From contig OZ345379.1 in the NCBI GenBank assembly GCA_977006965.1, positions 1,488,001-1,552,000 on the forward strand: DNA of 64,000 nt, read 5' to 3'. Position 1 is the stretch's first letter; every line of letters starts with the position of its first letter. The position numbers and the translations under genes were made by a program. The notes below the pieces were generated by a model, which did not search any database, was not told where the DNA came from, and worked only from the letters and a program-made list of their open reading frames with translations. Source of the DNA: Phymatolithon calcareum (lineage: Eukaryota; Rhodophyta; Florideophyceae; Hapalidiales). This document shows, piece by piece, positions 1 through 10,698 of the stretch.

Positions 1-1225
1 TTGTAGGGAGCTGGGAGATAGCTTGAAATGCCCAAGGAGCCTCGCGAACGGCATTCCGGAGGAAGCGTATCTTATTCTCTTCCTTGCGAAAGGCGGGAGG
101 ACACTGCGGTGTCAGTTGGTTGATCCTATTGACCACAGCCGTAAGGCCATCAGAATCTTCCGCGATCTCTTTCGTCCGCATAAACGACGAAAGGCGAAGG
201 CTTTCAAGCTCGTGCTGAACCTGAAGCTGACGGGCATCGCTGTCGTATTCGGTCTTCATCATGTCTACCAATTCCGGGTACGACATGTTTGCTTTGTGGT
301 GCTCGAAGAAAAAATGCCGAGCGGGTCCTTTGAATACGTTCACGAAGAAATCGGCCTTCTGCTGTGAGGTCAGCTGGAGCTGGTTGGCACAGATATCGTA
401 ATCTCGAACGGTCATCTCAATAGACTCGGTGATGTCACCCGAAAAGCGTTCGTTCTTAAAATAGTATTGAACGCTTGACGCCTTCTTCGCCGGGTCTCCT
501 GCGTGCCTGTAACCACTGGTGAGCTCTGGAACGGCCTGTAGGTGCGGGTCGCTTGCGCTTGCAGGAGTGGGAGCTTGCAAGAACTTCATGCCCTGAACCA
601 CACGGTTATCCTGGGGGACGTTAGAGCTCAAGTTGCGGAACGATGCCGGGTGTTGGGAGAACGGTGGAGTCGGCTGTGTCGGCTGGTCTCGGGCTGGATC
701 ATTCTGGGATCCATTCAAGGACACATCAGAGTCTCGAGGACGAGGCAAGCTGCCATTACGGATGGGATTGGCCGAACCGCGGTTGAAGCGGTATTGCTCA
801 ATAACCGAGGAGACTTCCTCTGCGTCGCACTCAAGCATGGAGGCGAACCAAACATAGGTCATCAGGCTCCTGTTCTCCAGATCTTGAGCAGGGAGATTCA
901 ACTCAGCATGTAGATCATCGGGAACGAACATTGCGTCATAATGATCCATTACCGCCTGTAAGACGGCCACAGGAAAGAGCGGAGACGTAAAGAACTCTTC
1001 GGTGAAAACAGATCGAGGAGCAGGAAGGGCAGCCTTCACTCCTTCGTAGATTTCGTCAGAGGTATCTTCCATGCCGGGAGGATTGTTTTCGAGGATCGCC
1101 TTACAAAGATCGATGATCTCATTGGCGAGAGCGGTTCTCGGCTTGATGAAGCTGCATCTCTTGAGCAACTTCGCATGCCGGGCCTCGACGGCAGCACGGG
1201 TAGTTACACCGCTCTGGCTGGCCAT
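1..1225 (-). CDS. Copia-type retrotransposon Gag, partial (runs off left edge)
   Basis: The minus strand is open from an ATG at 1225 to the edge of the window, about 408 codons without a stop. The product reads as a retrotransposon Gag: an N-terminal helical part, a Ser/Pro/Gln-rich linker at about residues 140-220, then a core with FKGPARHFFFE and EYDSDARQLQVQ. These resemble the nucleocapsid-binding core of Ty1/copia-like Gag proteins of fungi and algae, as I remember them. The C-terminus (zinc knuckle, if present) and any protease/integrase/RT lie outside the window. The uninterrupted frame suggests a fairly young element. The element reads leftward, so its 5' LTR should lie to the right, at about 1.3-1.7 kb. 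The assignment rests on motif recognition, not an alignment. Confidence 0.72.
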   Translation of the reverse strand, partial: MASQSGVTTRAAVEARHAKLLKRCSFIKPRTALANEIIDLCKAILENNPPGMEDTSDEIYEGVKAALPAPRSVFTEEFFTSPLFPVAVLQAVMDHYDAMFVPDDLHAELNLPAQDLENRSLMTYVWFASMLECDAEEVSSVIEQYRFNRGSANPIRNGSLPRPRDSDVSLNGSQNDPARDQPTQPTPPFSQHPASFRNLSSNVPQDNRVVQGMKFLQAPTPASASDPHLQAVPELTSGYRHAGDPAKKASSVQYYFKNERFSGDITESIEMTVRDYDICANQLQLTSQQKADFFVNVFKGPARHFFFEHHKANMSYPELVDMMKTEYDSDARQLQVQHELESLRLSSFMRTKEIAEDSDGLTAVVNRINQLTPQCPPAFRKEENKIRFLRNAVREAPWAFQAISQLPT

Positions 1226-1306
1226 CTTGCCCAGAGTGGTCGATGTTCTCGCTAAGTAGACCCAACGAAATCCGGATTGTCGTCAGAAGGGCCCACTTGG
1301 CGCTTC

Positions 1307-1350
1307 CACGTGTTTAAAACGGAGCCAAGCCGTTTTTTGGACAACACGTG
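1307..1350. repeat. Hairpin bounded by CACGTG
   Basis: Inverted repeat with CACGTG at both ends (1307-1312 and 1345-1350) and an inner AAAACGG / CCGTTTT stem. It lies in the leader of the Gag-bearing element, between the Gag start and the candidate LTR. It could be a packaging or dimerisation structure, or paired E-box-like sites. Function is unknown. Confidence 0.55.
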
Positions 1351-1354
1351 GGAT

Positions 1355-1684
1355 TGTTAGTGACGTCTCTAACCGAGTAAGAGGATCGGCGTTCTTGCCG
1401 ATCGAGAGGGTTGTGGTGGGAACTCCTCGTGAGCCACACGAGGAAGCGAAATAAAGACTAAAGTCAATTTACTTCTGAATTCCCACTTGCTCCCAAAACT
1501 GTACCGAGCCCAGGGCACGAGCAGATATATCCAAACGCGGGCTGGAATGCGTCGCCGGCGCTAGTCGCCGGCGCGCACAGCCCAAATTACACAGTTCAAA
1601 TATGCCCAATAAGATCCCAGACATCACTGTAATCACGAACATCATACATATACAGCAGTGTATATGTATGTGTACGTAACGACA
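1355..1684 (-). repeat. Candidate 5' LTR of the copia-like element
   Basis: A 330-bp stretch upstream of the Gag start that begins TGTTAG and ends CGACA on the plus strand, so it has TG...CA ends. It contains two further inverted repeats: GATCGGC/GCCGATC near 1385-1405 and GTCGCCGGCG-type repeats near 1548-1576. I see no matching second LTR because the element leaves the window, and no convincing tRNA primer-binding site next to it. The boundaries are therefore a guess. Confidence 0.3.
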
Positions 1685-1934
1685 GTATTAAATCTGTGCA
1701 ACGTGCGCCAAAGAGGTGTTTGCCATTCGGCAGAGTTGCACGACGCACTCATTGAGTTATTGACTGCTCTTACCTGGTCTTACTTATTTCCTTTGTCCTA
1801 CGAGCCTGTGCAAAGTTGCCTGTTGTTAGAATTTGTCAACGAACTTCAATGTCCTGGCTCTCAGTTCATCGCGGTACACGTCAGCATCAAGACAAGACAG
1901 CATTGGCTATACCGCACCAGCTCCAGGATGAACT

Positions 1935-2470
1935 TCTCCGCCGCCAGCAAACAAACACAGTTGAGGTCAGCGCTTGTCGCTCACTTCGCTTCTCGCAATG
2001 TCATAGCTGCGCGATATTCGTACGGGTCCCACTTCTCGTTCGCTCAAGCTCAAGCCGCCGCACGCCTGAACTGCGGTCGCTGCCACCTAGCAACTCGTCC
2101 ACATTTGACGGAAAAGCCCCAAACAAACGCAGTTGAGGTCAGCGCTCGCAACTCACGTTGCTTCTCGCAATGCCATAGCTTCGCAATATTCGCACGGGTC
2201 GCATTTTTCGTTCACCCAAACTTAAGCCCCCGCACGCCTGAACTGCGGTCGTTTTCATCTAGCAACTCGTCAACACTTGAAAGAAAAGCCCCAAACAACA
2301 CAGTTGAGATCAGCGCTCGTCACTCACTTCGCTTCTCGCAATGCGATAGCCCCGCATTATTCACAGCCATCTTACTTCTCGCTCGCCGCAAGTTCAAACC
2401 CCCGCTCGTTTCACCTACCGTCACTACCATCCAGCAAATCGCCCACACTGCTTGATGGGAAAGACCATGA
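1935..2470. repeat. 171-bp tandem repeat, about three copies
   Basis: Three diverged tandem units. The marker string CAGTTGAGGTCAGCGC recurs near 1958, 2130 and 2301 (with one change in the third), giving spacings of 172 and 171 bp. The units share blocks such as CTTCTCGCAATG and CGCACGCCTGAACTGCGGTCG. The spacing is close to a multiple of three, so long open frames cross the array; I take these as a by-product of periodicity. Satellite-like array or internal repeats of an unknown element. Confidence 0.8.
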
Positions 2471-5276
2471 AACACGCCTGGAGCTTTTCACCACGCGCGC
2501 GCGCCAGATTTGTGACATGACGCCACGGTTAAAGACAACACAATGCGGGAGTAAATCTTGTCTCAGCGGTCATTGAATATGGTGATAGCGGCGAGTATGC
2601 GCGAATCGTGGGTAAAAATTTCGGCATCCTGGACGTCAAGAAGCGACTTGTCATTGACATGGTCCTATTGGAGCGCAAGCGCAGTGTTTTGCAACTGCTC
2701 TCGACGGTCAAATCGGCTGTCGTCGCGAAGATCTTCAGCAATCTCATTTTCGATGATACGCACTCTGTTGTCGCGCTGAAGCAGTCCACCAGAAACTAAA
2801 ATCTTCCAGGGGCTTGGGATTTGCATTTCGTGCAGGGCATGTTGCTCGACAAACTGACCACACTTTGAACCTCGTAAACCCACCCGCACGACCTGACTGC
2901 TTGTGGAGGGCTCTGCAAATGTCACGGCTGTGGTATACAATTGCCATGGGCAGATCGAAAATTAAACGATCCACTGACATTGCTCAAAAGAGTTGGTGCA
3001 CGCGTCAAACTTGCTCCTCACGATCCCAAATAAAAATTTCACCAAGACCACCAAAAACGCGAAACAGTGACGAATTAAGAATCGCCAAACGAGAGCTTAT
3101 CAACGAAGCACACACCCAGCTCGTACATGAAGAGCGACAACACCAATCTCGGCTACACAGATCCACATTCCCTGATGGACGAAACGGTGGATCCCGGCGT
3201 GTTGATCAACTTGGCGGTTCTGAAGCGAAGGGAGCAATCGTGGCTTCTCCACCTAAAGTATGCCCACATCTTCGGATGCCAATAATTATTGGTGAACGAG
3301 GCCGTCGATGCCATGTTTGTCGAGGAAACAGCCATGTGATTCGCGCCCTCAATGAACCCCGAGAGCGACTCATCGGTATGATGCAGTTGCGCGCCTCCCC
3401 TTTTTTTCATTACAGTACGTAGAATTGCATCGCAGGGTTGCAGAATCAACTCAAAAACCAATTGAGGAAAGCCAAGCGCATCGTCCTCACAGGACCAGCC
3501 ATGTCATGCAAGCCATTCGTCATCAATCCGTCACGATTCCCTCCACCTCCCAATCTCACAAACCAGGCCAGATTCGTCCCAGACCGCACGACGGTCGTCT
3601 TGAAAGTGATGAGTTCCCGGTACAGCGTGCTGACGCACACGTTCGCGCAATAGCTTCTATCCAACCGCAACACTTATCCCGGCGTCATCCGGCCCGATGT
3701 CAAAATATCCGACAATTATCAACGCTCTCGGAAAAGCGCTTAACGAAATGCAGGATGGTTGTTTGCTCGTTCGCCCAGTCAAAACTGTCGATATCTGCGT
3801 GCCAACTTTGCATGGGGACCACAAATGGCTCGGTGTGGCCGGCGTAGCGAGCACAGAGACTATTCCGAGAGGCTGGTGCTTTCGCTCAAACAGATTGCTT
3901 TGAGAAGGTGAGGCAAAGCGATACAACTGCAGATATTATCGTTCGCCAAAGCCGTCGTGAAAGCAGTAACGATTGGAGATCCGGGCAGGACAGCGTGATG
4001 CGCATTATGTGGCGATGTGTTTAGCGCTGCGGTACGTTCGTCCATTTGCTTTTCAGTAGGTGGCTGGTGTGAATTAGCACATGACGTGGAATTGCGACAG
4101 GAGGTACGCGGCATTGAGAGCGACAGCGAATAACGGGATGCGGGCGTGGAATCTCTGTCTCTTGAGAGCGGAAATAGCGTTCTAACCTCCGTACATCTTG
4201 TCCATGTCTCCACAGCCTCCATGATAGCTACTCACTTTTCTTCTTACCGGGCACTCCTTTTCTTGCGAAGGCGATGGCGTGCTTTACATGCCGATCATTT
4301 GCAGCTGGAAAACGGTACCAAGTTGACTGCATCGCAACTGCGTGCGTGTGGTTAGTGTCGCTTGGGCATGCTGCTTGCAAGAATTTAGGCTTTGAGTAAT
4401 CGAGGAGGATTGTCCCTGCTATCTCGTGCTTCTAGTCTTTCCGAATTATTGTTTCGTCCGACGTCTAAGCACTTTGTCCTCTTCAGGTGCAAGTTTTCCA
4501 CTTTTTGCAGACACAAACAACGAGGAATTTTCCAAGTAAGATCATCGCGTCAGCAGCGCAGGGGGAGAAGGCGAATTAACCACCTATCCAACATTCGAAA
4601 ATCACCGCGCCACCTACCCTACCCTTACGTTGAAATATATTGGCTATACTATCGCTTTCCATGCTCTCAACCAGAAAAGAAGGGAGCGAGCTCGACCACA
4701 GCTGTGCGAGATCATATTAATTAACCCCATTCACGCCATTCTAGTAAGTTCATGAACTAACGGGAATGGATTGTAAGGAGCTACAAAGCTATGACCAAGA
4801 GGAAATCCTATGGAATCTTCCTCTTGTAGCTACAATTGTTCTCATGAAGTTCACCGCCCAATGCGGCGACAGGTGTCCTAGAGGATATCATCTTGGAAGG
4901 CCAAAAGATAAACTCTACTCTTAAGAATAGGATTTTGGATGCGAGCCCTTGCAGAAACTCTGATCCAGCCTAGGTAGTCAAAACCCCGACACCCAAAGAT
5001 AGACTAAGGGCTCCTGACCGAGGAACAGGGCAGTTTGTTGCACATGGTTTTTTTCTTCGAATGCCATCGTGGTGAGGTGTCTAGTGCTAAACAATTTTCA
5101 CAGGGAGTGGAATATTGCCCCTCTTGGTGTGCTCTACGGGGATAAATAGGGAGTTTCGGTAGACCTCCGGAACGGGTCGCACCAGCCATAAGAAATTCTG
5201 TCTGAAATACCCCCCAGCTACGAATACTTGGTACTTAAGACGCTGATCAGCGCTTTAGCAGATGCTTTGGTAATTT
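2471..5276. other. No intact gene; decayed sequence
   Basis: About 2.8 kb with only short overlapping frames on both strands. A 52-codon plus-strand frame starting with the ATG near 3127 (MKSDNTNLGYTDPHSLMDET...) reads like protein, and further short protein-like stretches occur at 3438-3653 and 3697-3903, separated by stops and frame changes. I cannot assign them to a family. An AAGAGGAA/TTCCTCTT inverted repeat lies near 4797-4828. Nothing else stands out. Confidence 0.4.
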
Positions 5277-6461
5277 TCACTTCAACTCTTGTCTGCGTGC
5301 GTCGCGTACTCGTTTTTCGCGGTACCTTCGCATGCACTTGGTTTCTCGTCTAGAAAAGTGCTTCTTCGTCACTTCCACACCACAAAATCGCACCATTTCA
5401 CTCCGCACCTGTTGCAGCACCTCCGGCACATGGCGATACACTTCAGGGAGAGCTGCAATTTTTTTCCTCAATTCTACCACACATCTCTTGTAAAGCATGC
5501 TATCGACCTTCAAATTCCATCTAAACAGCTCCTTTCCCTCTTTCATCTCGAAACGGTCCTCCCTCGCTTTTCGAAGTCGTGCCTCCTGTGCCTTTTCGGA
5601 CATGACGTTTATACGCGGTGCCACCATATCCACAGCTCTCCACTTGAGGTCATGCATGAGTACTGCAAGACTCTGGTCGAGAAACTCGTTCAAAATTATT
5701 AGGTGAAAGTCGACCATGATCCGCTCAATAAGCACATTGATGTCGGAGTCAGACAAGTTGTGTCGTTGATCGAACAGGTCCTTTCGATGCGGTGCCATAT
5801 ACTGTAGCGCACTTTCCATTTCAATGTACGGGCGGTCAACCTCGTATGCCATGTAACTCTCCATTCGCCCGAGAGGTGTGCGGATCGCCGTCACCCTGTA
5901 CAGTGTTTGTACATTGAGGCGCTTGCGCAGTTTGGTAGTGTAGCTCATGTGTGCGACGAATTGTGAGTACTGGTCGAGGATAGGTTGTGAAACGTTGGCG
6001 AGAACCTCTGTGTTGATGGTGTATTTGTTTTTCATGTACCGTCTTAAACGGAACATTTTCTTGTCGCAAACTTCTCCGACGAGTGCTTTCTTGGCGAAAA
6101 ATAGTTCGGAAATCGAACTTGTCGCTGACTTGGGCGTCCTCAAGAACATCACGCGTGGACATCTATGAGGCTCATCCGTGTTAAGCCGCAAAACTTTGGC
6201 AGACGTGTCCATAGGCACTCGCGTATGGTGTGGTACGGATGACTGTGTGGTTGTCGTCCAAATTCTTCTCTTTTGGCCGTATTGCCGAATGCCTCGTAGT
6301 TTGAAATGGAGACAGAAACACGCCAAGAGAGTAACGTAGAGTAAAAATACTATGAGTCCAAGGCAATTCATTGTGACGACGACCATCACACCATGTCTTG
6401 AATTGGAGGTAGTGGAACCCGCATAACTTCGATAATCTATCGAAGCGACTGCTCTACACAT
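5277..6461 (-). CDS. Galactose 3-O-sulfotransferase-like carbohydrate sulfotransferase
   Basis: Intronless, 394 aa from the ATG at 6461; the frame is open a few codons further to a GTG. Predicted type II Golgi membrane protein: a short N-terminus, one hydrophobic anchor at about residues 24-51, then a lumenal domain. Residues 104-117 (VMFLRTPKSATSSI) match the 5'-phosphosulfate-binding loop of the Gal3ST family; residues 189-204 (RVTAIRTPLGRMESY) match the 3'-phosphate-binding motif. The segment at 254-274 (LIILNEFLDQSLAVL) matches the conserved LI.E.fdeSLvlL block of Gal3STs. The enzyme would move sulfate from PAPS to a galactose-containing glycan. In a red alga the natural substrates would be sulfated galactans; that step is inference from the lineage. 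The C-terminus is Arg/Lys-rich. No neighbour shares its pathway. Confidence 0.85.
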   Translation of the reverse strand: MCRAVASIDYRSYAGSTTSNSRHGVMVVVTMNCLGLIVFLLYVTLLACFCLHFKLRGIRQYGQKRRIWTTTTQSSVPHHTRVPMDTSAKVLRLNTDEPHRCPRVMFLRTPKSATSSISELFFAKKALVGEVCDKKMFRLRRYMKNKYTINTEVLANVSQPILDQYSQFVAHMSYTTKLRKRLNVQTLYRVTAIRTPLGRMESYMAYEVDRPYIEMESALQYMAPHRKDLFDQRHNLSDSDINVLIERIMVDFHLIILNEFLDQSLAVLMHDLKWRAVDMVAPRINVMSEKAQEARLRKAREDRFEMKEGKELFRWNLKVDSMLYKRCVVELRKKIAALPEVYRHVPEVLQQVRSEMVRFCGVEVTKKHFSRRETKCMRRYREKRVRDARRQELK

Positions 6462-7029
6462 CGACAAATTTTGTTCTATCACCTTCGGATGCTAAGTTTA
6501 TTTTAGGTTTCGACCAACACAGTTTACAGATGTCATTGGCGCTTTCGAAAGAACGAATTCGTGCATTGAGTACCGCTGTAGAAGATGCCAAATAGTTCGC
6601 AGTTCAAATCTACTTACCACATGATCAGTTTCGGGAATCGGCGAGACTCAACTGAAGGGTACTATGTAGTTTGACCATGCGCTGTACTCTGACTCGAGTC
6701 TTTCATTTTTGATTATTTCCAACAAACGATTCTCTGTCTCCCCTTCGGACGAAGCAGCAGAAAGCACGAGTAATTACACAGCAGGAATTGCTGGTTAGTA
6801 GCGACACCATACTGCACCTGAGCTTTTTTGTTGCAGACTTGGAGCTGAGGGCAATGCTGTACATCAACGATAGCAAGGAGATTGGACTGGGGCCCGGTCC
6901 GAAAAGGGAACTAACAACATGAGATATCAGATTGCGTCCCAATTGCACTTGGATTGCGATCGACAATTCATTCATTCATTAATTTGCCTTTTCCCCTAGT
7001 GGCGCTAGCAGCGATTCGAGGGCCTAATT
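6462..7029. other. Intergenic, nothing recognised
   Basis: Upstream flank of the sulfotransferase gene. Several ATTGC-containing words occur near 6930-6960. I see no gene, tRNA or clear promoter element. Confidence 0.4.
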
Positions 7030-7330
7030 TTCTTCCGTTCAATTCTATCCGTAGCGAGTATGACTGCGGCTTTCACTTCTAGGCCAGAAACGTCACCAAG
7101 GATTGATTCTGGCGTTGATCTAATGCATTGTAGCAGCACTTAGCATCTTAGCACCTGTTTACTTGAGTTTCTTCCGCACTGATTCTATCATCTTCCATGA
7201 TTCACAGCCGTACAGGAGAGTTGATACATCAGAGGAGCCAAAAAAACGGAGACGTAGACTTGAGAATAGTTTCCATGGGTCAGAATCCGTTTGAGTTCTT
7301 GATACGCTATGTACTATAGTAACGTTGACG
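7030..7330 (-). mobile_element. Degenerate LINE fragment (after the RT domain)
   Basis: On the minus strand the frame reads SSDVSTLLYGCESWKMIES followed by VRKKLK, then stops. This matches the LLYGCEtW block found just after the fingers-palm part of many non-LTR retrotransposon reverse transcriptases. Stops and frame changes follow, and no RT active-site motif is present. Short and decayed. Confidence 0.5.
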
Positions 7331-8229
7331 GCAGGTCATCACATTCCTACACGAGAATCGTCCCTGTGCATGTCCTGAGAGCCTCCTTGTAGGGGCAAAT
7401 GTGAGATGTGCCCACACAGCGTTCACGACATCTATTGCTCCGGTTTTCCGCCTACAAAGATTTCAATCCGCGTCCCACCTCTTCGACAGCAACATCTACT
7501 ACATGCGGTCGACGGCGATCTCCGGCGAGAAAATTTAAGCTCTCCACCTAAGAGAATCAGTATCGAGCTGCTCACGGTTGGGGTTTACCTCATGTAGCAC
7601 TTTCTGGGCTCTACGGCCTTCGGAAAACGTCTGAGATGATCTCATCGCTGTCGACTGAAAGTGTTGGCTGCCTAGGTTGGACTGTACTGCATTCTATTAG
7701 ACTTAGCGTTATATCTTTTCCGCGAATTTTGAGAATATCCCGTTCATATATCATTGCATGCACTAAATGCACTTGCTGTGTGATTTCGGGCATTTGCATT
7801 TTTGTGGACTGCACTTCTCAAGCCTCATGCCGAATTTCGTACTGTAGTGACAACGGTGGGAAATCGATAATCTCGACTCGTGCTTCATGGCACATCATGT
7901 GATTACTGTGTGCTTCACCAGGTAACTGTTGCAGCGCCACATACTGCGTCGAGCACCAATCACTAGCTGCACTCACTTGTCGGGCGTATTTAACACAGGG
8001 TTTGACCTATCACTATCCGTGCTGCAAGCGCGATGTGGGCCTAGCACCGGACGCAGTCGGTACTCATCTTCACCGCGGTTTTCCTGGACGGACACGCGCT
8101 GATACGCAGCGTGTGCAGAGTGGGTGTGGACTTGGTGGCACTGAGGCTTTGATTTCTTCACAAAGCATGCATGCATGCACTCTTTCTGCGTCGAACACCG
8201 GCAGTTGTTCGTACGTCATGTGATTGTTC
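7331..8229. other. Intergenic, nothing recognised
   Basis: Only short overlapping frames. The lower part (about 7973-8229) may be the eroded continuation of the methyltransferase relic next to it, but I cannot follow the family motifs there. Confidence 0.35.
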
Positions 8230-8441
8230 GAGCTCGTCGGCACGCAGCGAGAAAGAATTGTTTGCAAAAGGCGGATGTGCGCTGATGTCCCTGTTCCGCA
8301 CCCGACCTCCAGCATGCGTGCTGTAGGGACGAGGTGCTTGCGAATTCGTACTATGGTGTCGGCGTATTGCTCTTCGTCCTAGATTGGGCTTGCTGCATAC
8401 TCAGCGGCGAAACCGTCCCAAAACTTGACATCATCGCACAT
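8230..8441 (-). pseudogene. Class I SAM-dependent methyltransferase relic
   Basis: Read on the minus strand from an ATG at 8441: KFWDGFAAEYAASPI, then TAG at 8379-8381, then in the same frame DEEQYADTIVRIRKHLVPTA and MLEVGCGTGTSA. This is the N-terminal architecture of a class I SAM methyltransferase (FWD..A..Y...P..D...Y...L......L, then motif I LEvGCGTGt). The in-frame TAG sits between two well-conserved halves. Motifs II-IV cannot be followed further left, so the gene is truncated as well as interrupted. The 40-bp palindrome at 8487-8526 lies just upstream of the start. The family resembles small-molecule methyltransferases common in bacteria, but origin cannot be judged from this piece. 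Confidence 0.6.
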
Positions 8442-8486
8442 CGTGATTTGCCCGGACAGCTGCCTGGCTGTCGTACGGGAAATAAA

Positions 8487-8526
8487 TCTTGGAATGCATT
8501 TCCATGCATGGAAATGCATTCCAAGA
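8487..8526. repeat. 40-bp perfect palindrome
   Basis: Each arm is TCTTGGAATGCATTTCCATG or its exact reverse complement, with no spacer; centre between 8506 and 8507. It lies about 45 bp upstream of the methyltransferase relic. It would form a cruciform, or a hairpin in RNA. Confidence 0.9.
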
Positions 8527-9092
8527 AAAACAGTGCTGTCGCGCCTACCTGGCGTGAGCGCTTTACAGCAACCAAACAACAGGGCAGATGCCCGAAACAC
8601 AACAAACAAAGACGCTTTACCTTCACTTCTCTTCGCCTCAACTTCGCCACAACCGAACAAACTCGCAGTTCGATGCCCCTCCTTCTCTGTAGCTCGCCCA
8701 TGGTGCTCGCTTAAGTAGGGGTTCCACTTGCACTCCACATGCCCGGGTCTTGCCCTCGGCACTCATCAGGGAGTCCGGCAGCGGTCGCGTGTAAACGCAA
8801 TCAATCACCGCACACCACAGCGGCGCACACAGCCGCAAAACATCCTTCGCGCGCCAAATTCACCGGCGGGCCCATTCGTAGAACACCTTGTCAGCGGCCT
8901 CAGCGTTGCTGGTGTATCTCGTTCTGATCTATTGGTCATTCTGATCTATTGTCGCAGCGATTGACAGTTCTTTCAAGAACGGCAAAGTAAAATGCACGAG
9001 ATCTTTATCACTGTACTACAACTCTGCAACAGTCAGGGATGGAGCCAATTTTATTGCGCTGCCAAGTTACTTGCTCGCAATTCTAATTTTGG

Positions 9093-9676
9093 GGGATTGC
9101 TTCATGGATTGAGATTTCCTTTGGGATTGCAATCCGGGATTGCAAATGAAACGGGGCCACCGGAATCGCATATGGGATTGCACGCCATGCTTGTACTCGT
9201 TATTGGAGATTTCCAATAGGAAAGTCATGTATCAACGGGGAAGCACACCATCATTTGGGCCCAAATATACCATACAATTTTCGGGCCAAAATGCTGCCGC
9301 TCCCCAGTGATCTCCTGCACCGTGAAAAAAGCATTTTATTTTCTCCCTTCTGTCGAAATTGAATTCCGACATCACAGTTCTTTCTGTTTCAAAAAATTAC
9401 TGCTTACCGTCTTGAGAAAGGTACAAGCATCCTATAATTATGCGGTTTCCATGTGCGCAACTACAGTACAGTATAGTTATACGTATTAAGTAAATAAGTC
9501 ATCACCCACGTTTTGAAGCATTCTATTTCCGGAACCCACCTTGTTGGAGCACAATAGCGTTGTACGCCGCAGAAAAAGAAGCGGATTTATCGAATTGAAG
9601 TTGGGATTGATTACGAATCGTTGAATTGCAGTAGGGATTGCTCCCTGCTGAGAGGTGGGATTGCAGTTGGGATTGC
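9093..9676. repeat. Clustered GGGATTGC octamer
   Basis: Exact GGGATTGC occurs at 9093, 9123, 9136, 9174, 9634, 9657 and 9669, with near-copies (GGGATTGA at 9603, GAGATTGC near 9707). Seven exact hits within 585 bp is far more than chance. The spacing is irregular, so this is not a simple tandem array. There is no gene in this stretch. Confidence 0.7.
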
Positions 9677-9699
9677 AAAAATATTCTGGGAGAAATTTG

Positions 9700-10343
9700 A
9701 TTGCGAGATTGCTTCATAGACACAAATCTCCAGCAATCAATTGGCTCGGCCCTTGGTAACAGTTCACCGACATAAAATGTGCCAAGAGCTCCTCCAAGCG
9801 ACTACAGATCGTTCTAGACTCCACGGAGTATGGCCCGTATGATGGTCTAGAGCGCCAAAGGATCTTCTTCCTCTTCGAAGACTGGGTATATTTCTGTTTC
9901 ACGCATGCTCAACGCGAACGAGTTCTGCAACAACCATGGTTTTCTATACGGTATCAGTATTTCTCAAATGCAATAGCGGGAATGCGCGAGCACTCTTGAT
10001 CTTGCGTTTCATTCTTACCTTGTACAGTGTTTACACGTTTCTGAGTTCCCACTAGTGTAGCTCGAAAAAATACATAAAACAAATTCGAAACAAATAGCTC
10101 ACGCCATATTCGTAAAGCCTGGCTTCTCTTCTGTGCGAGGAGTTCCACACTACTACCTTAAATTCTCTTCGTTCGGCGCGAGCAAAGAATATATGATGGT
10201 CACTCAAAAGTATTAGATTTGCCATTCCAGGAGAAAAACACCGGCCGCGCGCGGTCGGTACATCAGTACGCACCAAGGAAGCATCGGTAACCGGTCTCGC
10301 AGGGTGCTACAGACTATACGGAGCCTTTTCGAAATCAAAAAAG
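9700..10343. other. Intergenic, nothing firmly recognised
   Basis: Short frames only. A minus-strand stretch near 10052-10110 (YLFRICFMYFFEL) resembles a frame at 24.48 kb (YLFRILFTYFFDF), hinting at a shared decayed repeat. Confidence 0.3.
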
Positions 10344-10385
10344 GTGAGTACTATACTACTCACTGTGAACCATATATGGTTCACA
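10344..10385. repeat. Two adjacent inverted repeats
   Basis: GTGAGTA/TACTCAC with a 6-nt loop (10344-10363) is followed directly by a 22-bp perfect palindrome, TGTGAACCATATATGGTTCACA with its centre at 10374.5 (10364-10385). Both lie near the start of a short plus-strand frame (10304-10669) that I do not recognise as a gene. Confidence 0.8.
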
Positions 10386-10698
10386 ATGTACTTGCAGAAA
10401 AAATCAAAGGTCGCGTGAGCATGTCACAACGCGTGAAATGGGTCCTATTTCGTCATCCTTTGAAAAAGACTAAGACTAATGAGATGAATAGAGTGTTTTT
10501 TGCTTTTGTACGAAGATTGACACCTTCTATAGTTCTTGCACTCAGCGTATGCCTCTGCTCTGTGCGCCCCAAGAGCGGTAATAAGAGTGCTCTTGGCACT
10601 GCTATCGTCGATAGATTCTATACTGTTCTTGTGATGCGTACATGGGTGGCAAAAATCGCTTCCTCCTGAAGCGATCCGCAGCGTTGGGAGATGTTTTT
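10386..10698. other. Intergenic, nothing recognised
   Basis: Covered by parts of short frames on both strands, none recognisable. May be the eroded downstream part of the retroelement-like ORF that ends at 10699. Confidence 0.3.

Noticed and set aside
1658-2455. 265-codon plus-strand open frame
   Set aside because: Its repeats are the translation of a 171-bp tandem DNA repeat with period near a multiple of three; no family, and the frame opens in unrelated sequence.
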